Origin: Mesorhizobium sp. M8A.F.Ca.ET.218.01.1.1
GTDB lineage: Bacteria > Pseudomonadota > Alphaproteobacteria > Rhizobiales > Rhizobiaceae
Assembly (NCBI RefSeq): GCF_004791165.1
Contig: NZ_SRUZ01000003.1
Span: 62,001-126,000, forward strand
Length of the DNA: 64,000 nucleotides
Direction of reading: 5' to 3'
The translations under genes and the position numbers were made by a program. Of this stretch, positions 54,528 through 64,000 are shown piece after piece (the stretch's first letter is position 1; the number at the start of each line of letters is the position of its first letter). The notes below the pieces were generated by a model that ran no database searches, was not told the origin of the DNA, and saw only the letters and a list, made by a program, of their open reading frames with translations.

Positions 54528-55991
54528 TCAGTACGGGCTTGCCACGTCCCCGGTCTCGACATAGATCGACTTCAGCTGCGAATAGAGCGCCAGTGCCGCC
54601 AGCGAATTCTCGCGGCCGATGCCCGATTGCTTGACCCCGCCGAAGGGGATTTCCACAGGGGTCAGATTGTAGGCGTTGATCCAGCAGGTTCCGGCCTGCA
54701 ACTCGGCAATGACGCGGTGGGCACGCGGCAGGTCGCGTGTGAACACGCCCGCGGCAAGGCCGAACTCGGTGTCGTTGGCGCGGTCTATAACCTCGTCCTC
54801 ACCGTCGAATTTCAGCACGCTCATGACCGGGCCGAAAATCTCCTCGCGGGCGATGCGCATGGTGTCGGTGACGCCGGTGAAGACCGTAGGCTCGACGAAG
54901 AAGCCGCCCTGGAAGCCCTGCAGCGACGGCACGTTGCCGCCGCAAGCGAGCGTGGCGCCATCCTGCTTGCCAGCCGCGATATAGCCGACGACCTTGTCTT
55001 GCTGCGCCTTGTTGACCAACGGACCCATCTGCGTATCCGGATCGAGCGGATCGCCGATGCGGATTTTCTTGGTTCGCTCGACCAGCCGCTCGACAAAGCG
55101 GTCGTGAATGCCGCTCTGCACGAAGACGCGCGTGCCGTTGGAACAGATCTGGCCGCTCGAATAGAAATTGCCGAGCATGGCGCCGCCAATGGCGTTTTCG
55201 ACATCGGCATCGTCGAAGACGATCAGCGGCGACTTGCCGCCGAGTTCCATCGTCGCGTGCTTCATCCCTGAGCCGGCCAGCGACAGGACCTTGCGCCCGG
55301 TCGGCACCGAGCCGGTCACCGAAACCTTGGCGACGACATCATGGCCGACCAGCCCGGCGCCGACATCGCCATAGCCTTGCACGACGTTGAACAGCCCGTC
55401 GGGTAGACCAGCTTCCGAGTAGATCTCGGCCAGCGCCAGCGCCGAAAGCGGCGTGTTTTCCGATGGCTTGAACACCATGGCGTTGCCCATGGCGAGCGCC
55501 GGCGCCGATTTCCAGCCGGCGATCTGGATCGGATAGTTCCATGCGCCGATGCCGACGCAGACGCCAAGCGCCTCGCGGCGCGTGTAGGCGAAGGGTCCGC
55601 CGAGGTCGACCGCTTCGCCATTGAAGACGGCGACCGCGCCGGCGAAATATTCAAGGCAATCGGCTGCTGAAGGCGCGTCCGCCACCAGCGTCTCCTGGAT
55701 CGCCTTGCCGGTGTCCAGCGTCTCGATGCGGGCAAGGTCGGCGTTGCGGGCGCGCAAAATGTCGGCGGCACGGCGCAGAATGCGGCCGCGCTCGACCGGC
55801 TTGAGCCGCGCCCAGGCCGGCTGTGCGGCGCGTGCGGCCTCGATAGCGAGTTCCAGCACGTTCGGCGTCGCCGAACGCAGCATGGCGATGGTCTCGCCCG
55901 TGGCAGGATAGATCACCGGCAGCGGCGCGCCGCCTTCGTCCTCGATATAGCGTCCGTTGACATAGTGCGAAGCCGTGGGCTGGGCGCGCAT
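54528..55991 (-). CDS. betB: Betaine aldehyde dehydrogenase
   Basis: 487 residues, exact BetB length. [20 protein letters not shown], base in [18 protein letters not shown], nucleophile in [16 protein letters not shown]-terminus [20 protein letters not shown]. Oxidises betaine aldehyde to glycine betaine. ATG at 55991 with GGAG six bases upstream. Last gene of the bet operon, 78 bp after betA. Confidence 0.96.
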   Translation of the reverse strand: MRAQPTASHYVNGRYIEDEGGAPLPVIYPATGETIAMLRSATPNVLELAIEAARAAQPAWARLKPVERGRILRRAADILRARNADLARIETLDTGKAIQETLVADAPSAADCLEYFAGAVAVFNGEAVDLGGPFAYTRREALGVCVGIGAWNYPIQIAGWKSAPALAMGNAMVFKPSENTPLSALALAEIYSEAGLPDGLFNVVQGYGDVGAGLVGHDVVAKVSVTGSVPTGRKVLSLAGSGMKHATMELGGKSPLIVFDDADVENAIGGAMLGNFYSSGQICSNGTRVFVQSGIHDRFVERLVERTKKIRIGDPLDPDTQMGPLVNKAQQDKVVGYIAAGKQDGATLACGGNVPSLQGFQGGFFVEPTVFTGVTDTMRIAREEIFGPVMSVLKFDGEDEVIDRANDTEFGLAAGVFTRDLPRAHRVIAELQAGTCWINAYNLTPVEIPFGGVKQSGIGRENSLAALALYSQLKSIYVETGDVASPY

Positions 55992-56069
55992 GGGGATCTC
56001 CAAATCGTCTGCGCCCAAGTGGGCGGCTCAATCTATCGAGGCGGCTCGATCGGTTGCCCGGATCATGGC

Positions 56070-57722
56070 CTATCTGTCAGACGCCTGCCAGCGAGGATTG
56101 ATCCATGGCTCCTGGTTGGACGGCGCGAGCGGTGTACGGCCAAGGATGTGATCGGACGCCTTCTCGCCGGTCATGATCGATGGTGCGTTGAGGTTGCCGT
56201 TGGTCACGCGCGGGAAGATCGAGGAGTCGGCGACCCGTAATCCGTCGACGCCGATGACCCGGCATTCCGGATCGACGACGCTCGATTGATCATCGACCCG
56301 GCCCATTCGACAGGTGCCGCAAGGGTGGTAGGCGCTTTCGGCATGGTCGCGAATGAACATATCGAGATCGTCATCCGACTGCACATGGCTGCCCGGCGAG
56401 AGTTCCTGTCCGCGGTAGGCATCGAAGGCCGACTGGCCGAAGATTTCGCGGGTCAGGCGGATGCAATGGCGGAACTCCGCCCAATCGTCCGGATGCGACA
56501 TGTAGTTGAAGCGGATGACCGGCTTCGCTTTCGGATCCGGCGAGCGCAACGTCACCGAGCCGCGCGACTTCGAGCGCATCGGCCCGACATGCGCCTGGAA
56601 GCCATGCGATTTCGCCGCCGCCTTGCCGTCATAACGCACCGCCGCCGGGATGAAGTGGTACTGGATGTCGGGATAGTCGACGCCTGCCTGCGAGCGAACG
56701 AAGGCGGCGGCCTCGAAATGATTGGTGGCGCCCAGGCCCGATTTGAAGAACAGCCACTGCGCCCCGATCATCGCCTTGGAGAACGGGTTCAGCACCGAAT
56801 TCAGGGTGATCGGCTTGGTCGATTCCTGCTGGATGTAGAGCTCCAGATGGTCCTGCAGGTTGCCGCCCACACCGGGCCGGTCGGCCACGACGGCAATGCC
56901 GTTTTCGCGCAAATGCCCGGCCGGGCCGATACCGGACAGCATCAGGATTTTTGGCGAGTTGATCGACGACGCCGCGACGATCACTTCGCGTCGCGCCTTA
57001 ACGACCTGAATCTGTTTGTGAGCTTCGATCTCGACGCCGATGGCGCGTTGATTCTCGATAATCACCCGGCGCGCAAAGCCTTTGACCAGACTCACGTTTT
57101 TGCGCCTGAGCGCCGGCTTCAGATAGGCTGATGCCGCCGACCAGCGGCGGCCGCCCAGAATGGTCTGCTCCATCGGCCCGAAGCCTTCCTGCTTGGCGCC
57201 ATTGTAGTCGTCGGTCAGTTCGAACCCTGCCTGGCGGCCCGCTTCGACGAAGGCGCCATAGAGCGGATTGCGCCGCGAGCCGCGCTGCACATGCAGCGGG
57301 CCGCCGTGCCCGCGCCAGCCATCCTCGCCACCGTCGGAATCTTCCATGCGCTTGAAATAGGGGAGCACGTCAGCAAAACCCCAGCCGGCCGCTCCCTGTT
57401 CGGCCCAATGGTCGAAGTCACGGGCGTGGCCGCGCACATAGACCATGCCGTTGATCGAGGACGAGCCGCCGATCACCTTGCCGCGCGGCGTCGCCAGCAC
57501 GCGGCCGCCCAGATGCGGCTCCGGCTCACTGGCGAACCCCCAGTCGTAGAGGTTCATGTTGAGCGGGATCGACAGCGCCGACGGCATCTGGATCAGAGGT
57601 CCGAGATCGGTGCCGCCGAATTCGATGACGATGACCGAATGCTTGCCGTCCTCGGACAGGCGATAGGCCATGGCCGAGCCGGCGGAGCCGGAGCCGATGA
57701 TGACGAAATCCGCTTCAAGCAT
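56070..57722 (-). CDS. betA: Choline dehydrogenase
   Basis: 550 residues, GMC oxidoreductase. [20 protein letters not shown] is the FAD site; [36 protein letters not shown], and the C-terminal [10 protein letters not shown] and [18 protein letters not shown] are BetA hallmarks. Membrane-associated oxidation of choline to betaine aldehyde. Its start overlaps the dehydratase stop by eight bases. Confidence 0.95.
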   Translation of the reverse strand: MLEADFVIIGSGSAGSAMAYRLSEDGKHSVIVIEFGGTDLGPLIQMPSALSIPLNMNLYDWGFASEPEPHLGGRVLATPRGKVIGGSSSINGMVYVRGHARDFDHWAEQGAAGWGFADVLPYFKRMEDSDGGEDGWRGHGGPLHVQRGSRRNPLYGAFVEAGRQAGFELTDDYNGAKQEGFGPMEQTILGGRRWSAASAYLKPALRRKNVSLVKGFARRVIIENQRAIGVEIEAHKQIQVVKARREVIVAASSINSPKILMLSGIGPAGHLRENGIAVVADRPGVGGNLQDHLELYIQQESTKPITLNSVLNPFSKAMIGAQWLFFKSGLGATNHFEAAAFVRSQAGVDYPDIQYHFIPAAVRYDGKAAAKSHGFQAHVGPMRSKSRGSVTLRSPDPKAKPVIRFNYMSHPDDWAEFRHCIRLTREIFGQSAFDAYRGQELSPGSHVQSDDDLDMFIRDHAESAYHPCGTCRMGRVDDQSSVVDPECRVIGVDGLRVADSSIFPRVTNGNLNAPSIMTGEKASDHILGRTPLAPSNQEPWINPRWQASDR

Positions 57723-58719
57723 GGTTCATATGCACCATAAAATCGGCGAGCGAGACATTGCCGCCGGTTGCAACCACGAGGACGGTCTTTCCCGCCACAT
57801 CCACCTTGCCACCGAGCAGTGCCGCCACCGACGCCGCGCCCGAAGGCTCCAGCACCAGCTTCATCCGCTCGAAGGCGATCTTCATTGCCCGCCGCACCGA
57901 CTGGTCGTCGACGGTGATGCCGCGAACACCCGCTGCCTTGACTGCTGCGAAGGGGGCGTCGCCGGGCCGGCGCGACATCAGCCCGTCGCAGATCGACTTC
58001 GGGCCAATCGGCATGGTCTCGATCGAGCCATGCGCCAGTGACGAGCCCATGCCGTTGAACCCTTCGGGCTCGACGCCGATGATCTCGGTCGCCGGCGACA
58101 GATAGTGGAAGGCGAGCGAAACGCCGCCGATCAGCCCACCGCCGCCGACCGAGCAGAACAAGAGATCAGCGCTGGCGTCCTTGGCCGACAACTGGTCGAG
58201 TGCCTCGAGGCCGGCGCCCGCCTGGCCGGCGACAATCTCCGGATCGTCGAAGGGATGCAGCAGGGCCAGACCTTCGGTCTCCGCGATCTCGCGCGCCTTT
58301 GCGGCCGCGACCTCTTCACGCGCCCGATCGCCATGATCGGTCAGCACGACGCGGGCGCCATAGCCTGATGTCGCATCACGCTTGGCGGCCGGGGCGTCGA
58401 TCGGCATGACGATGGTGACCGGGATGCCGAGCGCCTGTCCGGCGGCCGCCAGCCCTTGCGCGAAATTGCCGGAGGAATAGGCGACGACGCCCTTCCTTGC
58501 TTCGTCGGGCGAAAGCCGCTTCAGCCGCCAATAGGCGCCGCGAACCTTGAAGGATCCGGCCCATTGCAGCGATTCCGGCTTGATGAAGACCCGGGCCGCA
58601 CCGGTTTCCTTGGCGAGTGCCGTCGATTCCAGCAGCGGCGTGACCTGTGTCGCCTGGGAGGTGACGGCATAGGCCTGCATGAGATGATCGAGGGTGGGAA
58701 CGAGAAGATCTGTCATCAT
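57715..58719 (-). CDS. PLP-dependent threonine/serine dehydratase, inside the bet operon
   Basis: 334 residues, fold type II. PLP lysine in [23 protein letters not shown] phosphate loop, glycine-rich [14 protein letters not shown]-terminal [13 protein letters not shown]. No ACT regulatory domain, so a catabolic form. Start overlaps the betC stop (ATGA). Choline and betaine are broken down to glycine and then serine; a serine dehydratase here would complete the route to pyruvate (inference). An EutB-type hydroxyectoine enzyme is an alternative. Confidence 0.88.
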   Translation of the reverse strand: MMTDLLVPTLDHLMQAYAVTSQATQVTPLLESTALAKETGAARVFIKPESLQWAGSFKVRGAYWRLKRLSPDEARKGVVAYSSGNFAQGLAAAGQALGIPVTIVMPIDAPAAKRDATSGYGARVVLTDHGDRAREEVAAAKAREIAETEGLALLHPFDDPEIVAGQAGAGLEALDQLSAKDASADLLFCSVGGGGLIGGVSLAFHYLSPATEIIGVEPEGFNGMGSSLAHGSIETMPIGPKSICDGLMSRRPGDAPFAAVKAAGVRGITVDDQSVRRAMKIAFERMKLVLEPSGAASVAALLGGKVDVAGKTVLVVATGGNVSLADFMVHMNHA

Positions 58720-60245
58720 TCGCCTCGCGGATACCTTTTGCTCTCTTCGAGATTGTCGAGGTTCATGTGATTGCGCATGTACCGCTCTGACGCCTTCTGC
58801 AGTGGCTGGAAATCCCAGGGGTAATAGGCGCCATTGCGCAGCGCAGGATAGACCACCCAGCGGCGCGCCTGGCTCTCGCGCACGGCGGCGTCGAAGCCGG
58901 CCATGTCCCAACGCGCCCTGACCTTGTCCATGAACTCGGCCACCAACGCCACATTGGCGGGATCATCGGCAAGATTGTCCCGCTCCAGCGGATCGGCTTC
59001 GAGATCGAACAATTGCGGCGGATCGAGTTCGCAATGGACGAATTTGTAGCGGCCCTCGCGGATTGCCACCAAGGGCGCATAGGAGCCTTCCGCGGCGTAC
59101 TCGATCAACACCGGTGCCGTGCGCTGCCCACCCTTGGTGAGCGGCAGCAGCGACTGGCCGTCGGTCCACGGCGCGATCGACCCGATGTCGATGCCGGCGA
59201 GGTCGCAAAGCGTTGGCGCCACGTCGAGATTGGAGACCGGCGCGTCGATCAGCCCGGCCGGCACGCCCTTGCCGGCGATCATCAGCGGCACCCGCGCCGA
59301 GCCTTCGAAGAAGCTCATCTTGAACCACAGGCCTCGCTCGCCCAGCATGTCGCCGTGATCGGAGCAGAACAGGATGATCGTGTCGTCGAGCATGCGCGTT
59401 CGGGTGAGAACGTCGAGGAGCTCGCCGAGCTTGTCGTCGACATAGGAGATGTTGGCGAAATAGCCGCGCCGCGAACGACGCACCTGCTCCGGTGTGATCT
59501 CGAAAGAGGGATAGTCGCTGGCGTGGTACAGCCGCTGGGAATGCGTATCCTGCTCGTCATGCGCGATGAAGCCGGTTTCCGGGTCCAGCGCCTGGCAATG
59601 CTCATAGAGATCCCAATACTGCTTGCGCGCGACATAGGGATCGTGCGGGTGCGACAGCGAGACGGTGAGGCACCATGGCCGATGGCTTGCATCGTCCTGT
59701 TCGCGTGAAAGCTGATAGAGCTTCTGAGACGCGAGGAACACGACCTCGTCGTCATACTCCATCTGGTTGGTGGTCTCGGCGATGCCGGCGCCGGTTACCG
59801 AACCCAGATTGTGATACCACCACTCGATGCGCTCGCCGGGTTTGCGGTAGTCCGGCGTCCAGCCGAAATCCGCCGGATAGATGTCGGTGGTCAGCCGCTC
59901 CTCGAAACCGTGCAACTGATCCGGTCCGACGAAATGCATCTTGCCCGACAGGCAGGTGTAGTAGCCGGCGGCACGCAAATGATGGGCGAAGGTCGGGATG
60001 GACGAGGTAAATTCAGCGGCATTGTCGTAGACACCGGTGCGCGACGGCAACTGGCCGCTCATGAACGAGGCGCGGCCCGGTGCGCAAAGCGGCGAGGCGG
60101 TGTAGTTGTTGGCAAAGCGCGCCGAACGCGCCGCCAGCGCTTTCAGATGCGGCGTGTGTAGAAATTCCGCTGGCCCATCCGGGAAAAAGGTCCCGTTGAG
60201 CTGGTCGACCATGACGATCAGGAAATTGGGTCGCTTCGCTGTCAC
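58716..60245 (-). CDS. betC: Choline-sulfatase
   Basis: 509 residues from a GTG overlapping the betI stop (GTGA). Begins [20 protein letters not shown]; the formylglycine site is [32 protein letters not shown] is the second metal-binding region; the C-terminus has the choline-sulfatase tail with [19 protein letters not shown]. Hydrolyses choline-O-sulfate to choline and sulfate. A longer frame upstream lies in betI and is rejected. Confidence 0.95.
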   Translation of the reverse strand: MTAKRPNFLIVMVDQLNGTFFPDGPAEFLHTPHLKALAARSARFANNYTASPLCAPGRASFMSGQLPSRTGVYDNAAEFTSSIPTFAHHLRAAGYYTCLSGKMHFVGPDQLHGFEERLTTDIYPADFGWTPDYRKPGERIEWWYHNLGSVTGAGIAETTNQMEYDDEVVFLASQKLYQLSREQDDASHRPWCLTVSLSHPHDPYVARKQYWDLYEHCQALDPETGFIAHDEQDTHSQRLYHASDYPSFEITPEQVRRSRRGYFANISYVDDKLGELLDVLTRTRMLDDTIILFCSDHGDMLGERGLWFKMSFFEGSARVPLMIAGKGVPAGLIDAPVSNLDVAPTLCDLAGIDIGSIAPWTDGQSLLPLTKGGQRTAPVLIEYAAEGSYAPLVAIREGRYKFVHCELDPPQLFDLEADPLERDNLADDPANVALVAEFMDKVRARWDMAGFDAAVRESQARRWVVYPALRNGAYYPWDFQPLQKASERYMRNHMNLDNLEESKRYPRGE

Positions 60246-60832
60246 TGTTTGTGCTGTCCGCCAAGTTTGGTTTCGAGATAGTCCTCGACCAGCGCGATCG
60301 CGGTCGCGGCGTCGGGCACGCCATCCTTCAGCGCGCGCCTGATGTAGAGCCCGTCGATCATTGCCGCCGTCGCTTCCGCGGCGCGGTCGGCTTCGGTCCT
60401 GGGCAGGATACCGATCAAACCGCTCATCAGGTTCGAATGCAGCCGCCTTGCGTAGATTCTGAGCAACCGGCGCAGCGAGGACGATTGCTGCGCCTCGACA
60501 TAGAAGGCGAGCCATGCGGCGATGGTCTCCGCCTGGAACTGGATGTCGGAAAAATTGACAGCTACCACGGCCGACACGCGCTCGCGCGGGGAGGTGGTGG
60601 ATTGAAGCGCGCGGCGCATGTCGATGGTCAGTTCGGCCAGGATGTGCCGCATCGTCGCGAACAGTAGCTCGTCCTTGGCGCCGAAATAGTGATGGGCAAG
60701 GGCCGAAGACACACCGGCGCGTCCGGCAATCTCGGACATGGTCACGTCAAGCGAGCCGCGCTCGCCGATCGCCGAGATCGTCGCGTCGATGAGCGCCTTG
60801 CGGCGCAATGGCTCCATTCCGACCTTTGGCAT
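60242..60832 (-). CDS. betI: TetR-family choline-responsive repressor
   Basis: 196 residues. [43 protein letters not shown], then the choline-binding helical domain. This is the standard BetI sequence. First gene of the operon. A perfect 14-bp palindrome lies 34-47 bases upstream of the ATG, a likely operator for autorepression relieved by choline. Confidence 0.96.
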   Translation of the reverse strand: MPKVGMEPLRRKALIDATISAIGERGSLDVTMSEIAGRAGVSSALAHHYFGAKDELLFATMRHILAELTIDMRRALQSTTSPRERVSAVVAVNFSDIQFQAETIAAWLAFYVEAQQSSSLRRLLRIYARRLHSNLMSGLIGILPRTEADRAAEATAAMIDGLYIRRALKDGVPDAATAIALVEDYLETKLGGQHKQ

Positions 60833-60865
60833 GCTGTTCCCGATCTTTTCGGGAGATTATTTTTT

Positions 60866-60879
60866 ATTGACGCGTCAAT
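60866..60879. promoter_or_regulatory. Candidate BetI operator
   Basis: ATTGACGCGTCAAT is a perfect 14-bp palindrome in the AT-rich betI upstream region. It matches the ATTGA...TCAAT shape of known BetI sites. It may also influence the divergent thiolase gene, which starts 151 bp away. Confidence 0.65.
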
Positions 60880-61030
60880 CAACAAAAAATCGATGCTGAC
60901 GCGACCTGCACCAAGCGATTGTTGCGCGGCGGCTCTTCACGGTTCGAGCAGGAATGTTTATATTTGAACAATAAAGACGAAGTGCGCCATGAGCCCACAT
61001 GCTAGGCTGGCGCCAAGGATGGAGACCGGC

Positions 61031-62197
61031 ATGACCGCATGTATCGTTGGCTGGGCACATTCGCGCTTCGGCAAGCTCGAGGGCGAGACGCTCGAAAACC
61101 TGATCGTCAAGGTCGCGACGGACGCGCTCGATCATGCCGGCATCGGCCCGGACGAGGTCGACGAGATCGTGCTTGGCCATTTCAACGCCGGCTTTTCGGC
61201 GCAGGATTTCACCGCAAGCCTGGTTCTCCAGGCCGATGACCGGCTGCGCTTCAAGCCGGCCACGCGCGTCGAGAATGCTTGCGCAACCGGTTCGGCCGCG
61301 GTCCGGCAAGGCATCCGCGCGATCGATGCAAACGCTGCCCGGGTCGTTCTGGTGGTCGGCGCCGAGCAGATGACGACAACGCCCGGGCCCGAGATCGGCA
61401 AGAACCTGCTCAAGGCGTCCTATCTGCCCGAGGACGGTGACACGCCGGCCGGCTTTGCCGGCGTCTTCGGCAAGATCGCGCAGGCCTATTTCCAACGCTA
61501 TGGCGATCAGTCGGATGCGCTCGCCATGATCGCCGCCAAGAACCACAAGAACGGCGTCGACAATCCCTATGCGCAGATGCGCAAGGATTTCGGCTATGAT
61601 TTCTGCCGGCAGGAGAGTGAGAAAAACCCGTTCGTCGCGGGACCCTTGAAGCGCACCGACTGCTCGCTTGTCTCCGACGGCGCCGCCGCCCTTGTCCTTG
61701 CCGACACGGCGACGGCGCTGAAGATGCGCCGCGCCGTAGCCTTCCGCGCCAACGAACACGTGCAGGATTTCCTGCCGATGTCGAAGCGCGACATCCTGGC
61801 CTTCGAAGGCTGCGAGCAGGCCTGGACCCGCGCTTTGAAGAATGCCGGCGTGACGCTCGACGATCTCTCCTTCGTCGAGACGCATGACTGTTTTACCATC
61901 GCCGAATTGATCGAGTATGAGGCGATGGGACTGGCCAAGCCCGGTGAGGGCGCCAAGCTGGCGCTGGATGGCACAACGGCAAAAGACGGCCGCCTGCCGG
62001 TCAATCCCTCAGGAGGCCTGAAGGCCAAGGGCCATCCGATCGGCGCCACCGGCGTCTCCATGCATGTCTTGACCGCCATGCAGCTTGTTGGCGAAGCCGG
62101 TGGCATCCAGGTGCCGGGCGCAAAACTCGGCGGCATCTTCAACATGGGGGGCGCGGCTGTCGCCAACTACGTTTCCATTCTTGATCGGATCAGGTAA
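61031..62197 (+). CDS. Acetyl-CoA acetyltransferase (thiolase)
   Basis: 388 residues from MTACIVGWAHSRFGKLEGET; GGAG six bases before the ATG at 61031 decides the start over one at 60989. Nucleophile Cys in VENACATGSAAVRQG, His region FVETHDCFTIAE and the C-terminal NPSGGLKAKGHPIGATGVS. The EThDCFT phrase is typical of SCP-x/thiolase-like acetyltransferases in alphaproteobacteria. The reaction is probably acyl-CoA cleavage or condensation. Asparaginase follows after 27 bp. Confidence 0.9.
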   Translation: MTACIVGWAHSRFGKLEGETLENLIVKVATDALDHAGIGPDEVDEIVLGHFNAGFSAQDFTASLVLQADDRLRFKPATRVENACATGSAAVRQGIRAIDANAARVVLVVGAEQMTTTPGPEIGKNLLKASYLPEDGDTPAGFAGVFGKIAQAYFQRYGDQSDALAMIAAKNHKNGVDNPYAQMRKDFGYDFCRQESEKNPFVAGPLKRTDCSLVSDGAAALVLADTATALKMRRAVAFRANEHVQDFLPMSKRDILAFEGCEQAWTRALKNAGVTLDDLSFVETHDCFTIAELIEYEAMGLAKPGEGAKLALDGTTAKDGRLPVNPSGGLKAKGHPIGATGVSMHVLTAMQLVGEAGGIQVPGAKLGGIFNMGGAAVANYVSILDRIR

Positions 62198-62224
62198 ACC
62201 GCCCCGGCATTCACGGGAGGTGAC

Positions 62225-63229
62225 ATGGCCAATCCGGTTCTGATCGAAGTCTTGCGCGGCGCCATTGTCGAGAGCGCCCATCGCGGCGCCGTCGCTGTCT
62301 TCGATGCCGGCGGCAAGCCGGTCCTGGAGATCGGCGACACATCGAAGCCGGTCTTTCCCCGCTCCGCCGTCAAGGCGATCCAGGCCCTGCCGCTTGTCGA
62401 AACGGGTGCCGCCGATGCCTACGGCTTCGGCAACCGCGAACTGGCGCTAGCGTGTGCCTCCCATTCCGGCGAGCCGGCACATGTCGACCTGGCGCGGTCC
62501 ATGCTGGCCGGGGCCGGGCTGGATAGGTCGGCGCTCGAATGCGGCACCCACTGGCCCTCGGATCATGACGCCGAGATTGCGCTCGCACGTGCCGGCGGTT
62601 CACCAAATGCGCTTCACAACAACTGTTCCGGCAAGCATTCCGGCTTCCTTTGCACCTGCGTGCATTCCGGCATGGAGCATCGCGGCTACGTCAAGCCGGG
62701 GCACGCTTTGCAGGAAATGGTGCGCGACGCCATGCAGTCGGTCACCGGCGCTGTCCACGGCGCCGACGAACGCGCGACCGATGGCTGCTCGATCCCGACC
62801 TATGCGGTGCCGCTGAGGAGTTTCGCGCTCGGCTTTGCCCGCATGGTGACGGGACAGGGCTTTGGCCCCGAGCGGGCGAAAGCTGCGAAGCGACTGCTTT
62901 CGGCCTGCATGGCGGAGCCGTTCTTCGTCGCGGGCACCGGCCGTGCGGACCTGTTGCTGATGGAAGCCGCTCCCGGGCGGATTTTTGCCAAAGGCGGGGC
63001 CGAGGGCGTCCATTGTGCCGCGCTTCCGGAACTCGGTCTCGGTATCGCCGTCAAATGCGATGACGGTGCCGGGCGCGCTGGCGACGCAATCGCCGCTGCC
63101 GTCCTCGCCAGGCTGCTGCGGGCGGACGAAGCCTTGTCGGCGAAGCTGCTCGAACTGGCGAACGCGCCGATCGAAAGCCGCATTGGCGCCAAGGTCGGGG
63201 CGCTGAGGCCGACGCCAGCCTTGAATTGA
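62225..63229 (+). CDS. Rhizobium-type L-asparaginase (class 3, ReAV-like)
   Basis: 334 residues, asparaginase II family (PF06089). Candidate catalytic Ser47-x-x-Lys50 in FPRSAVKAIQALP, a serine at 80 in CASHSGEP, and Cys133-x-x-Lys136 in NNCSGKHSGF with a further Cys in TDGCSIPTY, agreeing with the serine-lysine and zinc site described for R. etli ReAV. Hydrolyses asparagine to aspartate and ammonia. GGGAGG precedes the ATG. Confidence 0.9.
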   Translation: MANPVLIEVLRGAIVESAHRGAVAVFDAGGKPVLEIGDTSKPVFPRSAVKAIQALPLVETGAADAYGFGNRELALACASHSGEPAHVDLARSMLAGAGLDRSALECGTHWPSDHDAEIALARAGGSPNALHNNCSGKHSGFLCTCVHSGMEHRGYVKPGHALQEMVRDAMQSVTGAVHGADERATDGCSIPTYAVPLRSFALGFARMVTGQGFGPERAKAAKRLLSACMAEPFFVAGTGRADLLLMEAAPGRIFAKGGAEGVHCAALPELGLGIAVKCDDGAGRAGDAIAAAVLARLLRADEALSAKLLELANAPIESRIGAKVGALRPTPALN

Positions 63230-63231
63230 GG

Positions 63232-64000
63232 TCAGCTGACGCGGTTGCGCTCGACGGTCAGATGCGCAAAGCCGCTGCTGCTGGTCTGGGTAAGGTCTGA
63301 CGTCACCGGCTCGGCCCAGCGCTGGCCGACAACCGCCCCGTTCGACGCACCGTCGATGACATTGTCGGAGATGACGGCGGTGCCGGCACCCTCGACCACG
63401 CTGACGACGATGCCGGTGCCCGCCTTGCGGATGATGTTTCCGGTGGCCACGACATTGCGCAGATACGGTCCCCAGCCGATCGACATGCCGTAGAGCGGCG
63501 CGTTCTCGACGACATTATTGGAGGCGATGGTGTCGGCCTCGACGGCGATGCCGACGCCGAAACCGGGCGGGTCCGCGGTGTAGGGGCCTGATGTCGACAG
63601 ATTGCGCACGATGTTGCCCGAGCAGACACCCATGCGGCCGCCTTCGTTGAAGTTGACGATCGAAATACCGTTGGCCGCACCGTCGACGATGTTGTTGGAG
63701 ATGACGGCGCCCTCGAACGAGAACTCGGAGTAGACCCCGGTCTCGCCCGAGCGTGCGCAGGTGTTGCCCGATATCTGCAGATTGCTGGAACTGTTGGCGC
63801 GGATCGCGGAGAAGGCGCAGTCCGAAATCACATTGCCCGAGATGACGACATTTCCGGCGCGGAAGGCGTTGATGCCGTTGCCGTTCTGGCCGGTGCCGCC
63901 GCTGCGCGCGCCAATGCGTTCGACTCGGTTGCCGGTGACCATGGTGCCGTCTTCCGCGGCTTGCCAGCGGTGCACGAGGATGCCGCCATTGGCGCAATCG
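63232..64000 (-). CDS. TIGR03808-type repetitive beta-helix protein (5' part beyond window)
   Basis: The frame is open to the right edge; about 256 C-terminal codons are visible. Repeats of the type NVVISGNVISDCAFSAIRAN, ISGNTCARSGETGVYSEFS and VSNNIVDGAANGISIVNF form a right-handed parallel beta-helix. This agrees with the TAT-translocated repetitive family TIGR03808; the signal would be in the missing part. Likely exported; function unknown. It converges with the asparaginase gene two bases away. Confidence 0.85.
   Translation of the reverse strand, partial: DCANGGILVHRWQAAEDGTMVTGNRVERIGARSGGTGQNGNGINAFRAGNVVISGNVISDCAFSAIRANSSSNLQISGNTCARSGETGVYSEFSFEGAVISNNIVDGAANGISIVNFNEGGRMGVCSGNIVRNLSTSGPYTADPPGFGVGIAVEADTIASNNVVENAPLYGMSIGWGPYLRNVVATGNIIRKAGTGIVVSVVEGAGTAVISDNVIDGASNGAVVGQRWAEPVTSDLTQTSSSGFAHLTVERNRVS

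Overview
The window looks like chromosome of a Mesorhizobium-like alphaproteobacterium (Rhizobiales). It is GC-rich and gene-dense, with frequent 4-base ATGA/GTGA start-stop overlaps. It carries a bet operon with choline sulfatase, rhizobial small stress proteins, a DUF1127 protein, and a short gene opening like the Mesorhizobium DUF768 family. No rRNA, CRISPR array, transposase or complete prophage was seen. One tRNA (Pro, CGG) is present.

Layout. 1-6.2 kb: right end of a surface-polysaccharide cluster: methyltransferase (cut by the window edge), a GH1-like protein with an eroded C-terminal reductase domain, UDP-galactopyranose mutase, a glycosyltransferase, and a divergent GH43-like beta-propeller protein whose leader carries three alternating inverted-repeat arms. 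6.2-8.2 kb: a four-gene envelope/stress operon (DUF3618, holin-X-like, nutrient-deprivation-type protein, a 24-residue membrane peptide) behind a good EcfG-type promoter. 8.2-15 kb: accessory stretch with small or decayed genes, an ArsR/SRPBCC pair, an epoxide hydrolase, an NTF2-like protein, a DUF1127 protein and a LysR regulator.

15.3-43.8 kb: a large catabolic region. A LysR gene stands between an amino-acid-oxidase-type flavoprotein and an operon of ATP-dependent hydantoinase subunits (hyuA, hyuB) plus two genes shaped like the small and large subunits of HcnABC/opine-oxidase-type dehydrogenases. Two copies of a 15-bp dyad (ATAAGY-N3-ACYTAT) sit at exactly the two promoters expected for that LysR. 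Next come a second flavoprotein with an Lrp/AsnC regulator, a peptide/opine-type ABC importer, paired HAD and GNAT genes, a class III aminotransferase, a third flavoprotein, and a six-gene operon (deacylase, hydroxyacid dehydrogenase, cupin, aldehyde dehydrogenase, isopropylmalate/tartrate-type dehydrogenase, succinate-semialdehyde dehydrogenase). Together these suggest import, deacylation, oxidative deamination and oxidation of an unidentified acylated or cyclic amino compound.

43.8-48.3 kb: small genes, then the glutathione-linked formaldehyde pathway in apparent decay: the dehydrogenase has an odd N-terminus, gfa is intact, and S-formylglutathione hydrolase is broken by two in-frame stops and a lost C-terminus. 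48.5-54.5 kb: tRNA-Pro, phosphomannomutase, a LysR/NmrA pair, and a fused mannose-1-phosphate guanylyltransferase/AGE-type epimerase (GDP-mannose supply). 54.5-60.9 kb: betI-betC-dehydratase-betA-betB, all overlapping or close, with a perfect palindrome upstream of betI. 61-64 kb: a thiolase, a Rhizobium-type L-asparaginase, and a repetitive beta-helix protein cut by the right edge.
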